Positions 21,425-34,296 of a stretch of 64,000 nt of DNA are shown here, in pieces. The notes below the pieces were generated by a model. The model did no database searches and was not told the DNA's origin. It saw only the letters and a program-made list of their open reading frames with translations. The stretch comes from Boletus sp. NGJ (lineage: Eukaryota > Basidiomycota > Agaricomycetes > Boletales > Boletaceae), in the NCBI GenBank assembly GCA_019096195.1, contig JAGTXK010000239.1:248001-312000 (forward strand), written 5' to 3'. The position numbers and the translations under genes were made by a program. Position 1 is the first letter of the stretch. Every line of letters begins with the position of its first letter.

Positions 21425-24400
21425 TTATGGGACAAGCCGCGTCTGTCCACCTGGCAAAATACTCCTTCGTCTACGTGCACGCTCGAGCGGCGGCAAATCG
21501 TCCTCTCTCGATCGTATACTCGTGTCAGGATCTTGAGCTGCGAGATCGCGTGATGAGACTAGAATCGCTGTATTAGACATCCACGTACAGGGTGACCCAT
21601 CAATACCGCCTGCGCCTTCCTCGTCGTCATCGGCCTCTGAGGACACGTGCAAAGGCATGTCATCGCTGGGTCCGGGAGAAATGGGGATGAAGTGTTTCGG
21701 AAACATGATCCGGCGGCGCTATAAACACAATCATAATTAGTCTAGGGAACGGGATCGAAAGTACGAAGGGAGCACCTTGTTGTTACCACTTGCCACATTG
21801 ATCACGTCCACATCGACCTTGAACCTTTCCTCGTCCACCCTTGCACGTTTTTCGGCGCACTCAACTACCCACGCGATACCGACGACGACAGGTTTTGGGT
21901 CATTCAGCATACTACACCACCGCCAAGCGACCACGTGGTTAAAGGCAACTGGGTAAGTGACGAGCGGAACGAGATCAGCAATGAACTGACCGATATCGTG
22001 TCAATGTATTCGGGTGACCATTCTTGTATACGATATGTGTGCACGTCTGGCCAAGACGACCCATAATCTATATACCCAGATTCAATCAAGCTCTGCGCTT
22101 TCATCGCGCAACTGAGAAGACGATGCTCACCTTTGCGCCGAGTCCCTTCAACATATCGACAAATAAACTCCCCGCATCGTCCCCTTGCTCCGTCCGCACG
22201 TCCACGAATATAGCGCACCGCTTCAAGATCTTGAGTGAGGATTTCTTGACACCGCCCGAGCCATTCACCGTCCCATTGCTCAGCCCAGCACCACCACTGC
22301 CATGTACCTCATTGTTCCCACCGGGAGCCACACTGTCAGAACCATCAAGCGCAGGACTTTCCTTGCCTGTCGCCGCGCTCGAACTTCGCAATCCAGTGCG
22401 CGTCCCCAACATCCTCGGTTTTGGCGGGGTAGGGGTCTGCGGCAAAGATGAGAGGCTCTCTGAAAGTGCATGGAGTGCCGACGAAGCCGGGTTGAGCGTC
22501 GAAGAAGGCACGGCTCGCTGTTTTCCCTTGTCCGCCGAGATGGGCGAGGTCGTTAAATCAATCTCAATGCCATTGCTCGCGTTGGCAGCCGTCGGATGTA
22601 GCTTTTGAGAGGCAGCATATCCACCTTGATCTATCGACGATCCAGCCAAGACGTCTTGCGTCACCGCATCTTGCGACACGAATACGTCCTCTTCGCCTGT
22701 AACACCTCCAGCGCCTTTCGCATCGCCCAAGCTTAACCTCGACTTGTGCTTGCCAGCGCCCCAACCATCCACACCTTCCGATCCTTTGACGGGACTGCCC
22801 ACCACAACTGGTAAAGTTGTCTTCTTACTTGCCCTATCCCCCGCCTTGCCAAAGATCCCTATCGCCCCCCTCCCTCTCCCAAATCCTCCAACCGTAGCCC
22901 CACCCCGACCCCGCATCCTCGTCGCTGTCGTCGATCCAAATCCCATCATGGTCGCCGCACGCTTGAGCGACGAAGCAGTAGGCCGCGCAAACGTCGTCCC
23001 CGATCCCTGCGCAGTGGACGCCAAAGGTAACGATGTGTCATCTTTGGCTTTCCCCTTCCCTTTGCTGTTCTCCGGGGTACTTTCCTCGTTGGGTCCCTCC
23101 GTCGTAACAAATCCCATACTTGTATTTGGCCGGCTGGGTGGCGGCACGATTAATTTGTCCAGTGCATGAGAAAGGGTCGTGAGTGAGCGTCCTGATGTCT
23201 CGCGAGGCGTCCCCGTCCCGACGCCTGTACCGGCGGACCCCAGCGCGAACGGGAACGGTTGGGTATTTCTAGCTTGTGACGTCGAGGGACGTTTTAAGGG
23301 CGATGCTAGAACAGGGAGCTTCGATAGGGACGAAGAAGGGACGACTCTCGACGAACTTCCGGTGCTCGTGGACGTGAATGTTGTAGAGCTACCTGCAGCA
23401 GCAGGTACCGCCGAGGGTTTCCCTTTAATGAATACATTAAGTGAGGTTTGTTTCAATTTGTTGGGGTCAGGCAGAATTTTTGACACAGAGGCGGACCTAT
23501 GAGCCATCGATAGTGGTCTCGAATTTGAGGTTACCGCACCAGTCGATTGTGGCGGGCGAGGTTTAGAAATAGTTGACGGTGGGGGCATAGCCACCACTTC
23601 AGACGAGGGTCCTGCGACAATGGACGTGGTTGCATCAGGCGCTGACAAACTGTCGTCAGTACTGGTGATGAGGAATTGAGGGACCACATTGGTCCCTACC
23701 TTCTACGGTGCAACTGCTGACAGTGGTATCTTCAGCCACTACACACTCACGTTTTACCCTCTGCTCTTTCATCGACACGCTCCGTGTTACGCGTCTTGGG
23801 CCCTGCGGTACAGAAGGTCCTCGCTTGGGCCTCATAGCCCCAATCATGGTAGGACGGGAGATAGGCATAGCGTTCGAATCCGGTCGTGGACTCAGCGCTG
23901 AAGAGAGGTCTACAGAGGCGACTGCTGTCGACACCGTTCCTGTACCACCTGAGTTGTTAGACGACACATCCATTGCTTGATCAGAACCTCTAGCCACGGT
24001 TACAACCGTCACTGAACCATTTTCCTTCTCGGAAGCGGTCGGAGGAGGCATCAATCCCGTTGAGTTGCTTGGGGTGAGAGGGAGTCGGCCCAGGTCAGAC
24101 TGCGAGGCAGGAAAAGATGCTCGAGCCACTGAGGCTGGGCCCGACGTGGAAGCTGCCGATGAAGGTCGACTAGACACGTGAGTAGTGGGCTGGAACATGT
24201 CCGTTGAAGCGGTGGTGTCAGCCACCGATGGAATAACCATGGACCCAGTAGGAGTGTCGGTGCCATTGTTCATATTATTTCTAAGCGCGAGTAATCTTGG
24301 GTTTGCCTTCTATGCGTGTATGCGGTACGGTAATGGATCATAAGTTATCAAGTAACAAGAATGCAAGGGTCAGCAGATGCACATTGACCATGCAGTGGAC

Positions 24401-25545
24401 ATACTTTGGCCAGTAAACTCTGCATTTCAGGTAAATGTTCAGCGAATGGCGAAGATGGAAGAGGTGTAAGAGGCGAAAGAGGCGATGCGGAGGGAAAACC
24501 GCAGCGGAAAGGTGTCGCGGATCGACGGGGTGTGGCAAAATTAACTGTATAACAAAACACTGGATTTGCTTGAGGAGTAGGGTGTTGTGTTGCATTCGTA
24601 AATTGCAGGAGGGCAGATGTGTCGCCAGGGTCAACATCCATTCGATCATTATCTGGCGGGGGGATCGATGGTGCACGTCTAATTTCTACCCCATCTTTGC
24701 TTGGTGAACGCCGTGGAGAAGGGGGGATGGTTGTGAGATCTATTGCATAGACCCCTTTCTCTTCATCGGGAGGAACAGACTGTGCACGGGGAGGGAAAAT
24801 TGATGATACCACCCTGCTCGGGGATGGCGTCGGCTTCGTAGATGAAGCACGCTTATAACCTTTAAGCCGAGCAGGCGTAGTGGTGTCGGGATCTCGCAGA
24901 GGTTCGTGGTACTCCGAATGTTCCTGTCCGCGACCCAGGATTCGATAAGCTTCTAGTTTGGCACGTTTTGACTGGCGCTGGCCACCTGGAGTTAAAGGGG
25001 TACGCAATGCATCTGTGTCTGGTGATACCCTCTTCTTCGTGCTCGTGGGCCACATTGTATGCTGACTCTGGCTTGAGTTCGAGTCCTCCTTGTAAACTTT
25101 TCCACCGTGGCTGGCTGGAGAGAACAAGCTGTCTTCTGTACCTTCTCCCTTCTCATATTTCCGTGCCCGTCCGTCCGCGCAAGTGTCCATCTCCTCTTCC
25201 TGCCCTTCTCTGTGTACCGCCTCCTGGGTGCCTGCTTCAGTTACCATGCTCGACCTAGCCACTGCCTCTCCACGGTCTACTGTAGACGATTGCGAAGCTC
25301 CTGATGTACGCAGCTGCGAATCCGCCTGTAGCATCGGTGATGTTCTCCCGTGCCTTTGCAAGTGCCGTTCTTGCGGCTTTGAGGGGTGAACGCGAGTGCG
25401 GTAAGCGTAGATCGGGCACGTTGAACTGTGATCGCGTTCGTTTCTGTCCGGCAGGTTTGTTCGTGGTATTGTTGAAGTCCGAATTTGTCTGTGCGGCCAA
25501 ACCACGATATAACGTACTAATGCCGTCGCGGTTCGTGTCGGCCAT
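21425..25545 (-). CDS. Large disordered protein with C-terminal BRCT domain (microcephalin-like)
   Basis: ATG at 25545 (MADTNRDGISTLYRGLAAQ) opens a protein of over 1,000 residues. Most of it is low-complexity, rich in Ser, Thr and Pro with many SP/TP sites: LTPLPSSPFAEHLPEMQSLL, a middle exon at 23660-24273, and a long exon at 22101-23687 containing a Gly/Arg patch (RMRGRGGATVGGFGRGRGA). At the C-terminus LKILKRCAIFVDVRTEQGDD with AGSLFVDMLKGLGAKV, then MLNDPKPVVVGIAWVVECAE and KRARVDEERFKVDV, form one BRCT domain. The 'vFVDVrt..g..as..F...l..lGAkv' start and 'V..aWV.ec' tryptophan block resemble the N-terminal BRCT of vertebrate microcephalin and its fungal relatives. BRCT domains bind phosphorylated or DNA-repair partners, and MutY lies next door on the same strand. 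Stop is TAA at 21425-21427. The family call is good; a specific repair or chromosome-condensation role is inferred. Confidence 0.75.
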
Positions 25546-25939
25546 TGAATGGCGTTGTGTCACTACCTCCTCGTTCTACACGACAAATATGTATCTTTCG
25601 TCGCCGTCTTCAATGATGAGTTGTTCGTGGCTCGCCGTTAGTCAAGGTCTAGGAAGAAGATGAACAGAGCAAGCTGAAAGATCAAAGGAGAGAGCGATTA
25701 AGAAACTTGGTGAACCCGAACACGTTTGATGATTGGATGGACGAAGTCACGTGCACGTGGAAGAATTACACGTCGCGACGCCAAGTTGAAACTTTTCCAC
25801 GACTGCGTCGGCAGATACCTTGCTTGGTATAGGATGTAACTGAGAGGATGTACCTAGGCATTCACCGTTACATTTTACTGTAATCATGTACAACGCTTGA
25901 TTATAAGCCACGACCTTCGATCCCGTGACACAGGGGCGA
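25546..25939. other. Short intergenic stretch with repeated CACGTG-like sites
   Basis: Upstream of the BRCT gene. 'gaagtcacgtgcacgtgg' near 25743-25760 carries two overlapping CACGTG/GTGCACG-type sites that could be bHLH (E-box) sites. No coding feature was found. Confidence 0.3.
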
Positions 25940-26768
25940 AGCCAAAAATTAGTGATGTGCAAAGTAACAAATTCCCAGATATTCGTTATTCCAGCCGAAC
26001 ATCGGACCGCTCGACGATCGTTGAATGCTGCTGAAGTGCATGCAATGCATGTTCGCAGTTGTTCCTCAAATCCAGATCATATTGAACTTCCAGAAATACT
26101 AGAACTCGCCATAGGCATGCCAGTCCTCATCGATCATCACTCAAAACATCCACACGGAGCTAGACATAACGAACGGAGCCCGCGGTACTGTCGTCGATAT
26201 CGTCTTAAATCAAGCGGAACCGCCACCTTCTCGGACGCACAGAGTCGTTGACCTACTTCATCCTCCCGCTTTCGTCCTTGTCAAACTACAACACTCGCTT
26301 GCACCTCGTTTCGGTGTGGAACCTGAGACAATCATTCCAATCCGTCCTATCAAGAAAACCATCCGTCTCAATCTGCACGAAAACTCAAAAAAGATAATAC
26401 GAACAATCACGCAAACGCAATTGCCAATAACCGCCGCGTACGCCCTCACAGACTATCGCACTCAAGGTCAAACGATCCCGGCTGTCATTCTCGATCTCGC
26501 ACCTCCACCCACCGGTAAATTAAGTTTGTTCAACCTATACGTTGCTCTCTCCAGAAGTTCCGGACGAGAGACAATACGACTTCTGCGCGATTTCGATGAA
26601 AAAGCTTTAACATCACCTCATCTTCCCGAATTGACAGCCGAGGATGACCGATTGTCGCGAATGAACGAAGCGACTTTTTCATGGTGGCAGACGCTGAAAG
26701 ACGCAGGCATCAATTCACACTCGCAAACATGTATGACAAGTGCAGTCGAACGAAACAGAGAATATTGA
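25940..26768 (+). pseudogene. Decayed C-terminal part of a PIF1/Helitron-type DNA helicase
   Basis: Only the last third of a PIF1-family helicase remains. ELPEILELAIGMPVLI matches the beta-rich 2B-like segment ('L.L.iGmpVmit.Ni'). After a +1 change of frame near 26130-26150, the open frame continues as TELDITNGARGTVVDIVLNQ and runs through the C-terminal helicase motifs: ITAAYALTDYRTQGQTIPAV (motif V-like, with the TQGQT signature) and LFNLYVALSRSSGRETIRLL (motif VI, with the 'YVALSRs' arginine). It ends at TGA 26766-26768. The Walker A and B region should lie upstream, but the BRCT gene occupies that place. In fungi such pieces derive mostly from Helitron rolling-circle transposons or their captured helicase genes. 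No Rep domain and no clear Helitron ends were seen, so the parent element is an inference. Confidence 0.72.
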
Positions 26769-29700
26769 TCACTTGAGTGCGTTCTATCGACCAGCCTAAA
26801 GATCACGTGTGAACATTATTTGTCCATATTTTTTCGATCACGTGTGCGATGGGATGGTCGTGCAAGCAAGGTAATGACATGGATACAACAAGCCTTGACG
26901 ATATCAATCATCGGTGTCAGCTATTGTGCAGCATAGGCTACTCCCGTACGTCATGTCATTGTACTGGCTATCCAATATGCCTTTGAGGTGCGATATGCTG
27001 TACTTCGAAATCTCGAACTTGATGCTGAGAGCAATTTCAAAATAGCTTCCTGTGATGCTGGCTATCCGCTCCTACAATCTCATGGAAGACAGCTAAATTC
27101 AAGTCATAGTGAGTCCGATTGTTTCAGTCCTTTCGCATTGTATATGTAACGACAACTGGATGGCCTCATTCCACGAGTCATTTCATTGTATTGTTAGCCA
27201 AATCACAATTTCGCAATATGTTGGACGGTGAGCGCTCTTTGATGAACGTATAGAGAGTGACTGGATGACGACACACCAACAGTGCTGTATGAGCCACGCA
27301 CAACCCTACTCGCACACTGCAAACGTTGAAATGAATTCTCGTGTCGATGTTCACGGCCTGTACACCAGCATGGTTCTTGGCGCCCGCGACGGTTATCAGG
27401 TCCAAATATATATATCCTGTAAACGGGCAAGTAACATACTTAGTGCTGAATCGACGAGTTGAAGGTCCGTCGTTATTCGTACTCACGCATCGCCACTTCA
27501 AATCCGATTGGCATTGGCATATCTCTGGCAAAAACATTGTAAGAGGCGCTGAAGGGTCGCTCTGCATCAAGGGTCTGATGATCATTGATGCGCCGATCCC
27601 CAACGCTCAAAGCACTACCCCACACGAACCGTTGAGTTCGGTCGCGGAGTTGTAACCTGGATCTTACCTATGTCCTAGTAACTTACCCTCATTTCCCCGC
27701 CGCATTGCCAGCACAATCGCAGTCATGCAATTGCCGCCAGGGGTCAGTTATGGCGCATGCGGTGTTGATAAAGGTATGGTTACCACTAGCCGTGCCAACG
27801 GTTTATGGCCTCTCGCCGATATGGATATGCTGTCCATGAAACTTTGAAAGTTAAATGCCACGGCCCATGGTATATTTTTTGCTCTGTTCGATTACTTGTA
27901 CCTGAAAGTGCACAGCTTCAGGTCACTGCGAGCGCCCGTTGAACGTTGAACCGTGCTCGGACTGCCATCCATGAATGAATTTTATTTGGCTTGGCAACTA
28001 CGCTCGTTTAGTATATATAAACTTGGGTAATTGTGACGGCGCCTCATTAGCTCAATGAAGGATAACTATTAACAAAGAGCACAGGCAAGGAAAAAGTCAC
28101 CAAAATTATAGTAATGCATGCTTGCAGTGGTATGCAAGTACAGAGTGAGTAAATAATTGCCTATAAATCCTTCCAAGATATGCGCCTTTTCCACAACTTG
28201 AAGTCGTTTGAGAGTTCTGAGATCTAGGACGCGACGGCTGATGAAAGAAGGAAATTGGCCCATAATTTCCGGTCTGACCTCTCGCCGGCATGCCAACGTC
28301 CATACCTCCGGTTGAATAGATTTTTCTTGTCGCTTCAACATGACACAGCTCCACATATGTGCCTAGTTATGTACTACCAGAGCTATTTGACCACACGTGT
28401 TGCATTTTCCTTATTGTGTTCAGACGGCATTTGGGAGGATAGACGGAACAAGTGCAATATGGCTAGCATTATATGGCACTCACGTGTAGGTCCGCGGTGG
28501 TTCCACGTGCCACCGTGGCCGCATTGCCAAGCTCCGAGTCCGCTCTCTCGAGCTCATGGTTGCTGTGATGAGGTAGGGCCCGGGTTCAAGGTATACCGCA
28601 TTGGCTGTATTGGCAACATTCTGACCGGAATGCATATGGGGTATGCATCATGTCCTTGTACACTCCTGGCCGGTTGATCATAGCACAGTACCCATCCACT
28701 GGCACTCTTCGTTCGATTCTCTGGAACGCTGCGTAGGCAGGTTCAGATGATCCTTGCAGAGCCTTGTCACTCATTTCGTTTTTCATCCAGACAAAAAGAA
28801 GAAAAGCCCGTCTTACCATGTGTTTGCATTTCCACTCGCCCAAAGTGCCTTCATTTGGAGCGTTTCACAACCATCTGCTTTCGCCACCTGTTTTCGGTTC
28901 GGAACCAACGACCATCTATGCTAAATGAGAAGCAAATAAAAGGGCAGTGTCACCTCACATCGTTGGGGTGGAAAACTCGTGTAATGCCAGGGGCGGGATC
29001 GGCTCCAACTGTGAACCTTGGAAATCTAGTTGAAACGCTATGAACTCGGTGATGCCAACAGGTTTGTTTAGTGTCACAGTGTGGATGAGTCCCCTCGGAG
29101 ACATTCATTTGTACCTGTGATATGAACTTGGACACGATGGCCGCCTGAGACCGGAGGAGAGTGACAATCATAATCCGCCATCTCACATGAGAGGTGACCG
29201 GTGACACCTAAGCTGGTGCGCCCGCAGTTGGCAAGACCCCCAGGGCGCTGCGCATGCTGCGCCTGTCACTGCCTCGAGAGCATCTCCGTTTGGGTAGAGA
29301 GGTACTCTACTGGCATCGTCACACAGGAGAGGCTAACGAACCATTTGGAGGTTGGTTCATTTGGAGTGCCCACTGAATGGAGAGATGCTCCGACAAAGCT
29401 GCCTGCGGAGAAGAAGCATCGACAAAATGAGTAAGGCGGCGAGAAACGTTCTCTGTCGCTAGGTGAAGCAAACCTCGCTCCAAGGTTGTATCATATTCTT
29501 ACCATCCCGTGATCGCAAGACCTGGATTCCGTGAGGAGTGGGAGCCTGTCTAGTACGCCCCCAAGGTCATGGCAGGCAATGGAGGGCTGTTGAGCCGAGG
29601 CAACTAAACGACGGGTTATTGCCACTATTAGCTACAGCCGGGTGGCATCCGCATCACAATATACAGACATTTCTGCCACTTGATTGCCATCGTGTGTCCT

Positions 29701-29863
29701 TCAGTAAAGCTATAGATTAGAGCGGACTCGTCCTCACGAAAGTATGCTCGTACTATGTGAAGCTCCTGACTGAAGCTCAGCCGAGCCTCCGTCACTTCGC
29801 GTGACCGCCACACTACCCTATTTGTCAATCTGGCTTTGCAACTCTTTATGCTATGGACTTACC
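26769..29863. other. Gene-poor 3.1 kb stretch
   Basis: Many short frames exist on both strands (for example 27178-27603 minus and 28255-28677 plus), but none shows a family motif, a signal peptide with cysteine pattern, or a consistent splice chain. GATCACGTGTG occurs twice, at about 26802 and 26837. Base composition is lower in GC than the flanking genes. This and the helicase relic suggest an old insertion zone. A lineage-specific gene cannot be excluded. Confidence 0.4.
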
Positions 29864-32502
29864 ATGGGCGTTCACGGTCTCACCACCTATCTGCGCGAGA
29901 GCCAACGTATCCTCGGGAAAACCAAACAGTTTCATCCAGCGCGCGTGTCAGGCGACACCATAACGACGATTGTTGTCGATGGTTTGTCGTGAGTAGCAGA
30001 TCCGCAGCGAACCCACAGACGCTCAGTCTCCCATACGGCATAGATTCATTTTCGAAGTCTACGAACAATCCCGCCTTCCCTGGGTATACGGTGGCGAATA
30101 TGCAGCATTTTCACGACGTGTCGTGCAGGTGGTGGAAGCGTGGATCGCAGTCGGCCTCCATGTCTACTTTGTGTTTGACGGTACTCCCACCCTACTTCTA
30201 CATATCTAATGTCTGATGACGTCGGTCAGGAGCTAGTCCAAACCTCAAAATCCCGACGCTGATAAGCCGCCTGAACCGCACCAACGTCCAGCACTCCTTA
30301 TTGTTTTTCCGGACGTCACCGACATCCCGATCTACCCCACGCTTCCTCCACGAGAATCGCATCATCCCACCTCTCATTATTTTGTCGTGCATAGAGACTT
30401 TGGAGAGTCTCGCAAAAGCGAATGCTAAGCTCGAGGTGCATTTTGCCGATGAAGAAGGAGATCCATACGCAGTCGAGCTAGCTGGTCGTCTTGGTGCCTA
30501 TGTCGTCGGCAACGACTCTGATTTTGTGATCCTCAACTCCGGTCGGTATGCAGGTTACATTCCGCTTGAAGAGATGGTATGGACAACGTCATCACCCCTT
30601 GACGAATCTCCAAGCACACACGAGGACCAAGAGGATGGTTTTCAAACCGTAGTGGGCAAGACTAAAAAGCGACTCAATTCTGCGCCACAGCAGATATCCT
30701 TTGGGCTGATCCCATCAGAGGAAACACCATTGTCTGATCTTGTTCTCTCCGTGGTAGTTTATACCCCGTCGGCGCTCGCATTACATCTGAAACTGCCAAC
30801 AACTCTCCTTCCTTTGCTGGCCTCTTTAGTCGGAAACGACTTCACTAACAAATCGACGACCCAGCGCAATGTCCAATCGTCATTTTTCGACCGGAGTCTT
30901 TCCCTCTCACAGCGCATTACGCACTCTGCCGCTACACTTTCGTCCATTCTCAATGCAGCTACCCGGAAGCGTAGAGCCAAGCACCGGGTCGGGTCAGTGA
31001 TGGACCTCATAGATCGCGCAGTCAACGCCCTGCTTGTTCGTTCGCCAAGTAGTTTGGCTACCGGCGAGATTGATAGCATCGTGGACAGGATCGTGAACGC
31101 CGCCCTCCAGTATGCCATTGATAAATACGAAGGAGACGTATATGGTCCGGCAAGCTTGTGGCCGACACCAATCTGTGCACTGCACGGAGGTGACCTATGT
31201 CCGTTGCCTAACCTGTTCTCGCGCGCGCTTTCGCAAAACCAAAGGCCCGGCAATGCTAATGGCGCACCTCCGGAGGACAGCATTTTGACACTTCGCTCGT
31301 TGTACTTGAAAGCATTCCGAACGGGAAAACTACAGCCGAAAGTCACGGATGTCTTGAATACTGGAACGTTCTGGCCAAGGATCTTTCTCGACAACCCAGA
31401 CATTGAAAATGTTGCCGTGTCCATCGGCCGACCGATCCGAGCATGGATTTATGCCTTGTTAGAGGATGGCGTGGGACTTCCTGAGGCGCCTGAAGAGGAA
31501 CCCGCTGCAGTGGATGGTAGCGCATCTGAGGATGGTGAAGCTGAAGAGGATCCCGACGAGCTCATTGACGTTGTCGAAGAAAACTCGGACTCGGACGTTG
31601 ACCTCCTCGCTCCATTGCGCGGCGAACTCCGGCGCTTACGCGGGACGGAAGAAAGTTCTTCCCAAAATCTCCCGCCCTCGGTTTCATCTCGCTCCCGCTC
31701 TACGCGTCCGAAACATGTCATAGAGTACGTCCGCCGCGGAACCCGAATAGCCTCAGAACAAGTACCTGTTCCGGACCTGGCAGCTTTAATGATCTCGTCT
31801 GGCTTTGACGAAAACCTCGATCCAGACGCCTGGGTACCCGTCCAGCTTCGGAGTTTGGAGCAACGTATGGCACTGTTCCTGCATATCTTAGGGAGTAACG
31901 TCCCTGCTGTCAAGAACGTGTCGCCGGACCGACTTATGCCCGTCCTCGTGCTGAGATGGGTCGTACAAACACTCCATCAACGGGCTTTGGAGAGCGGAAT
32001 GAGCAAAGAGCGAGAAAAGGAAAGATGGACTCGCCTAGAAGCACAGGCTCTTCTTGCGTTTTACAGACAGCCGCCCTCCATTAATGTTAACAGCACAGCG
32101 AGCCACACCAATGGCACGGATACCAACCCCCCAACAATCATGCCACTGACAGATCGAAACGTACAATTGATGGCACAAACCCTGATGGCCATCGAGACCG
32201 TCCGTCTTTTGTCACAGGTATTGCTTTTGACAGACCAAGTACCAGCCAATATCCAGGCACTCTCTGGGCAAACATTTCATGCTTATCTGACCAACTCGAC
32301 CCCTGTTCCTGTGGAGGTATTACCCCCTGGCCTGTGGGATGCCTGTACTGCTTCATTGGAAGATGCGTTTGCACTGGAGAGACAGAAGAAGGCGAAGAAA
32401 CCAAGGGTTGAACAGGCCAAGCCCGTCGCCAAGGTAAACAACAGGACGACAACGCGTGCTGGACAAGGGTTATTCTCGTTGTTGGTTGACGATGTCGCTT
32501 GA
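29864..32502 (+). CDS. ASTE1: Asteroid-type XPG/FEN1-family nuclease
   Basis: This is a structure-specific nuclease relative (Asteroid homolog 1). Human ASTE1 is a DNA nuclease tied to repair. It starts MGVHGLTTYLRESQRILGK, the typical FEN/XPG N-terminus. Exon 1 ends in IVVDGLS (active-site Asp), exon 2 gives FIFEVYEQSRLPW to GLHVYFVFD, and exon 3 (from about 30230) begins GASPNLKIPTL, so the VFDG metal-binding Asp straddles the intron. The internal XPG motif is VHFADEEGDPYAVELAGRLG followed by AYVVGNDSDFVIL, with acidic residues in the expected places. The remaining 600 residues form the Asteroid-specific region, with an acidic patch (SASEDGEAEEDPDELIDVVE) and a basic C-terminus before LFSLLVDDVA. 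Total length is about 830 residues, typical for basidiomycete members. Whether it cuts DNA here is inferred from retained acidic residues. Confidence 0.88.
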
Positions 32503-32873
32503 TGTTGGACAAGCAGTGAACGTTGTTACTTTGGTTGGAGCGATGCGTTTATTTCGAGTCGGAGTGATGATAATATTACTTCCTAACTCGAATATCCTAT
32601 CTCACCGTAGAATGTTTTTTTGGAAGTCTCAGCCAATATTGCATTCATTTGCTGTAGCATCGGGAGGCTGTGAGCGCTAATTCCCGCGCGGGTTACGGGG
32701 TCATGCATAGCCCTCTCTCGGGCAGTAGTAGTGCCCTGGTACTACTTTACCACACAGCGCAATGCCGTGTAGCCCGTGAGTATGGATAAAAGGTGGGTGA
32801 TTCTCTATCCTTGATGGAGTCCCTCAACCCCATATACATTCAACCGTAGCATCCTAAACTGTTCTCGAACACG
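32503..32873. other. Intergenic stretch
   Basis: This is the 3' flank of the Asteroid gene and the promoter of the next small gene. No feature beyond AT-rich sequence and a TATA-like GGATAAAAG near 32784 is seen. Confidence 0.4.
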
Positions 32874-33460
32874 ATGACCTGCAGTTCTACCAAATCTCGC
32901 GCTCCTGGAAAACCCCCCGCCGACATCGTCACCTACCGGTATAACGGAGAACTCATGTACGTCCCCGTCGCACCAAACTACATTGTGAGTCCTCGACCCA
33001 ACTGCTCTTTTCGGCGCGCTGACGTGGCCAATGCGTGGGCGTCCAGCAAGCGCTCTCGTACGCGCGCTCATCGTTCCCCCAGCTCAAAAGATTGCGGGGC
33101 GCGTCACTCTCGCTCTCCCTACCCGCCTCCGCGCACGAACAGTTGGTGGGCATCAGCGCACTGGCGTGGCCCAAACTCATCACGCACATGACACGGTATC
33201 AAGTCATCGACGTCCACGTCACGCAAGCGCACGAGTGCATGCGTGAGCGCGAGTCGGCCGTACCGATACCGGACATCACCATCACCTATGCGGATGCGGA
33301 TGACGCGGAGAGAATGGAGCCTGCGCCTCCGTATTCTGGACCGGACGTCGTGGAAGACGAGAAGGCGTCATACACACAATCACGACCACCATCGCCGTCG
33401 CTCTCGACATTACACCCAGGAAAACGGAGTTGGCTCTTGCAAAAGTTTCACGGACAATGA
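32874..33460 (+). CDS. Small unnamed basidiomycete protein, ubiquitin/PB1-like N-terminus
   Basis: There are two exons, 32874-32984 and 33047-33460, with a 62-base GT..AG intron, coding 174 residues. It begins MTCSSTKSRAPGKPPADIV. The block IVTYRYNGELMYVPVAPNYI, QALSYARSSFPQLKRL and LVGISALAWPKLI resembles the 'I.y.y.Ge..yvp.p..Y..al..A...Fp.L' layout of small, uncharacterised agaricomycete proteins that often occur in multicopy families. The beta-hairpin plus helix order would fit a ubiquitin-like or PB1-like fold, which is an inference. The C-terminus is disordered and Pro/Ser-rich, ending GKRSWLLQKFHGQ. No signal peptide or membrane segment is present. Function is unknown. Confidence 0.7.
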
Positions 33461-34296
33461 TACGCATGCAGATATATGCCTTGTGACATGTCAGACGCTG
33501 TTTCACAGTCGATGCGATATTCATTCTACAGATACCCCATGCCGAACTTGATTTTGTATTTTGATAATTTTCGTGTAGCGATATCATTTCCCTGTTATTC
33601 TATATGTCTACCCAGTTGTAGACAGTGCCTTAAAATGGTTCCAAGTAGTAAACTTGAGAGCTTCACAAAGTGCTTTCTGCGCCGACGCCTATATGAGAGC
33701 TACTCTTTTAGATCTACTACATAGACCCCATTGAACGTGGTCTACCTGTCGCATAAAATCAAGGTTCAAACGTTCACAGGCAAGCTGGGTCAGTGACTGT
33801 CAGTTCCACCACCAGTAACTGTTCAGATTTGCCAACAGTTATCTAGCTGTACACACAGAATATGGAAACAATAGTTCCAGAAGCAGAGATAGTATCCAAA
33901 CCTTTCCTTATCGCATACAGCAACTGTCCATTTGCAGGACTCGGTTAAGAGCGATTGAGACGCTGTTCCTTGTGGGTTTGTGTGCTACTGTAGCGCGCCT
34001 GAAGAAGAGAATCCGCACAATTTACTCGCACGACGCTCTCTCGATCAGGAAGCGCGCGCCTTTAGCAAGTCAAGCTGTCTGACGCTCATTTCGGTTGCGC
34101 TTGGATCAAAGTTACGATCGGGACGCATTGATCTCTGTGGTTTAGGATTGTGTGGCGGACTTGCGATGCGTCCAAAGATGTTAGGCTGTACATATCTATG
34201 ATAACCTGTAGGCTAGCTAGTACATTTCAGTGTGGTGGCAAATAACAACACAGAGCATAACCTCGATCACTCACTATCGTACCAGTGTACAGTGTA
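33461..34296. other. Intergenic stretch, nothing recognised
   Basis: Short frames at 33476-33724 and 33980-34201 show no motif. This is a convergent spacer between the small protein gene and NAD kinase. Confidence 0.4.

Noticed and set aside
23179-23502. Plus-strand ORFs across the BRCT gene
   Set aside because: They are shadows of a long, GC-rich, Ser/Pro-rich minus-strand exon.
30759-31424. 221-codon minus-strand ORF inside the Asteroid gene
   Set aside because: It is antisense to the long plus-strand coding exon and has no family features.
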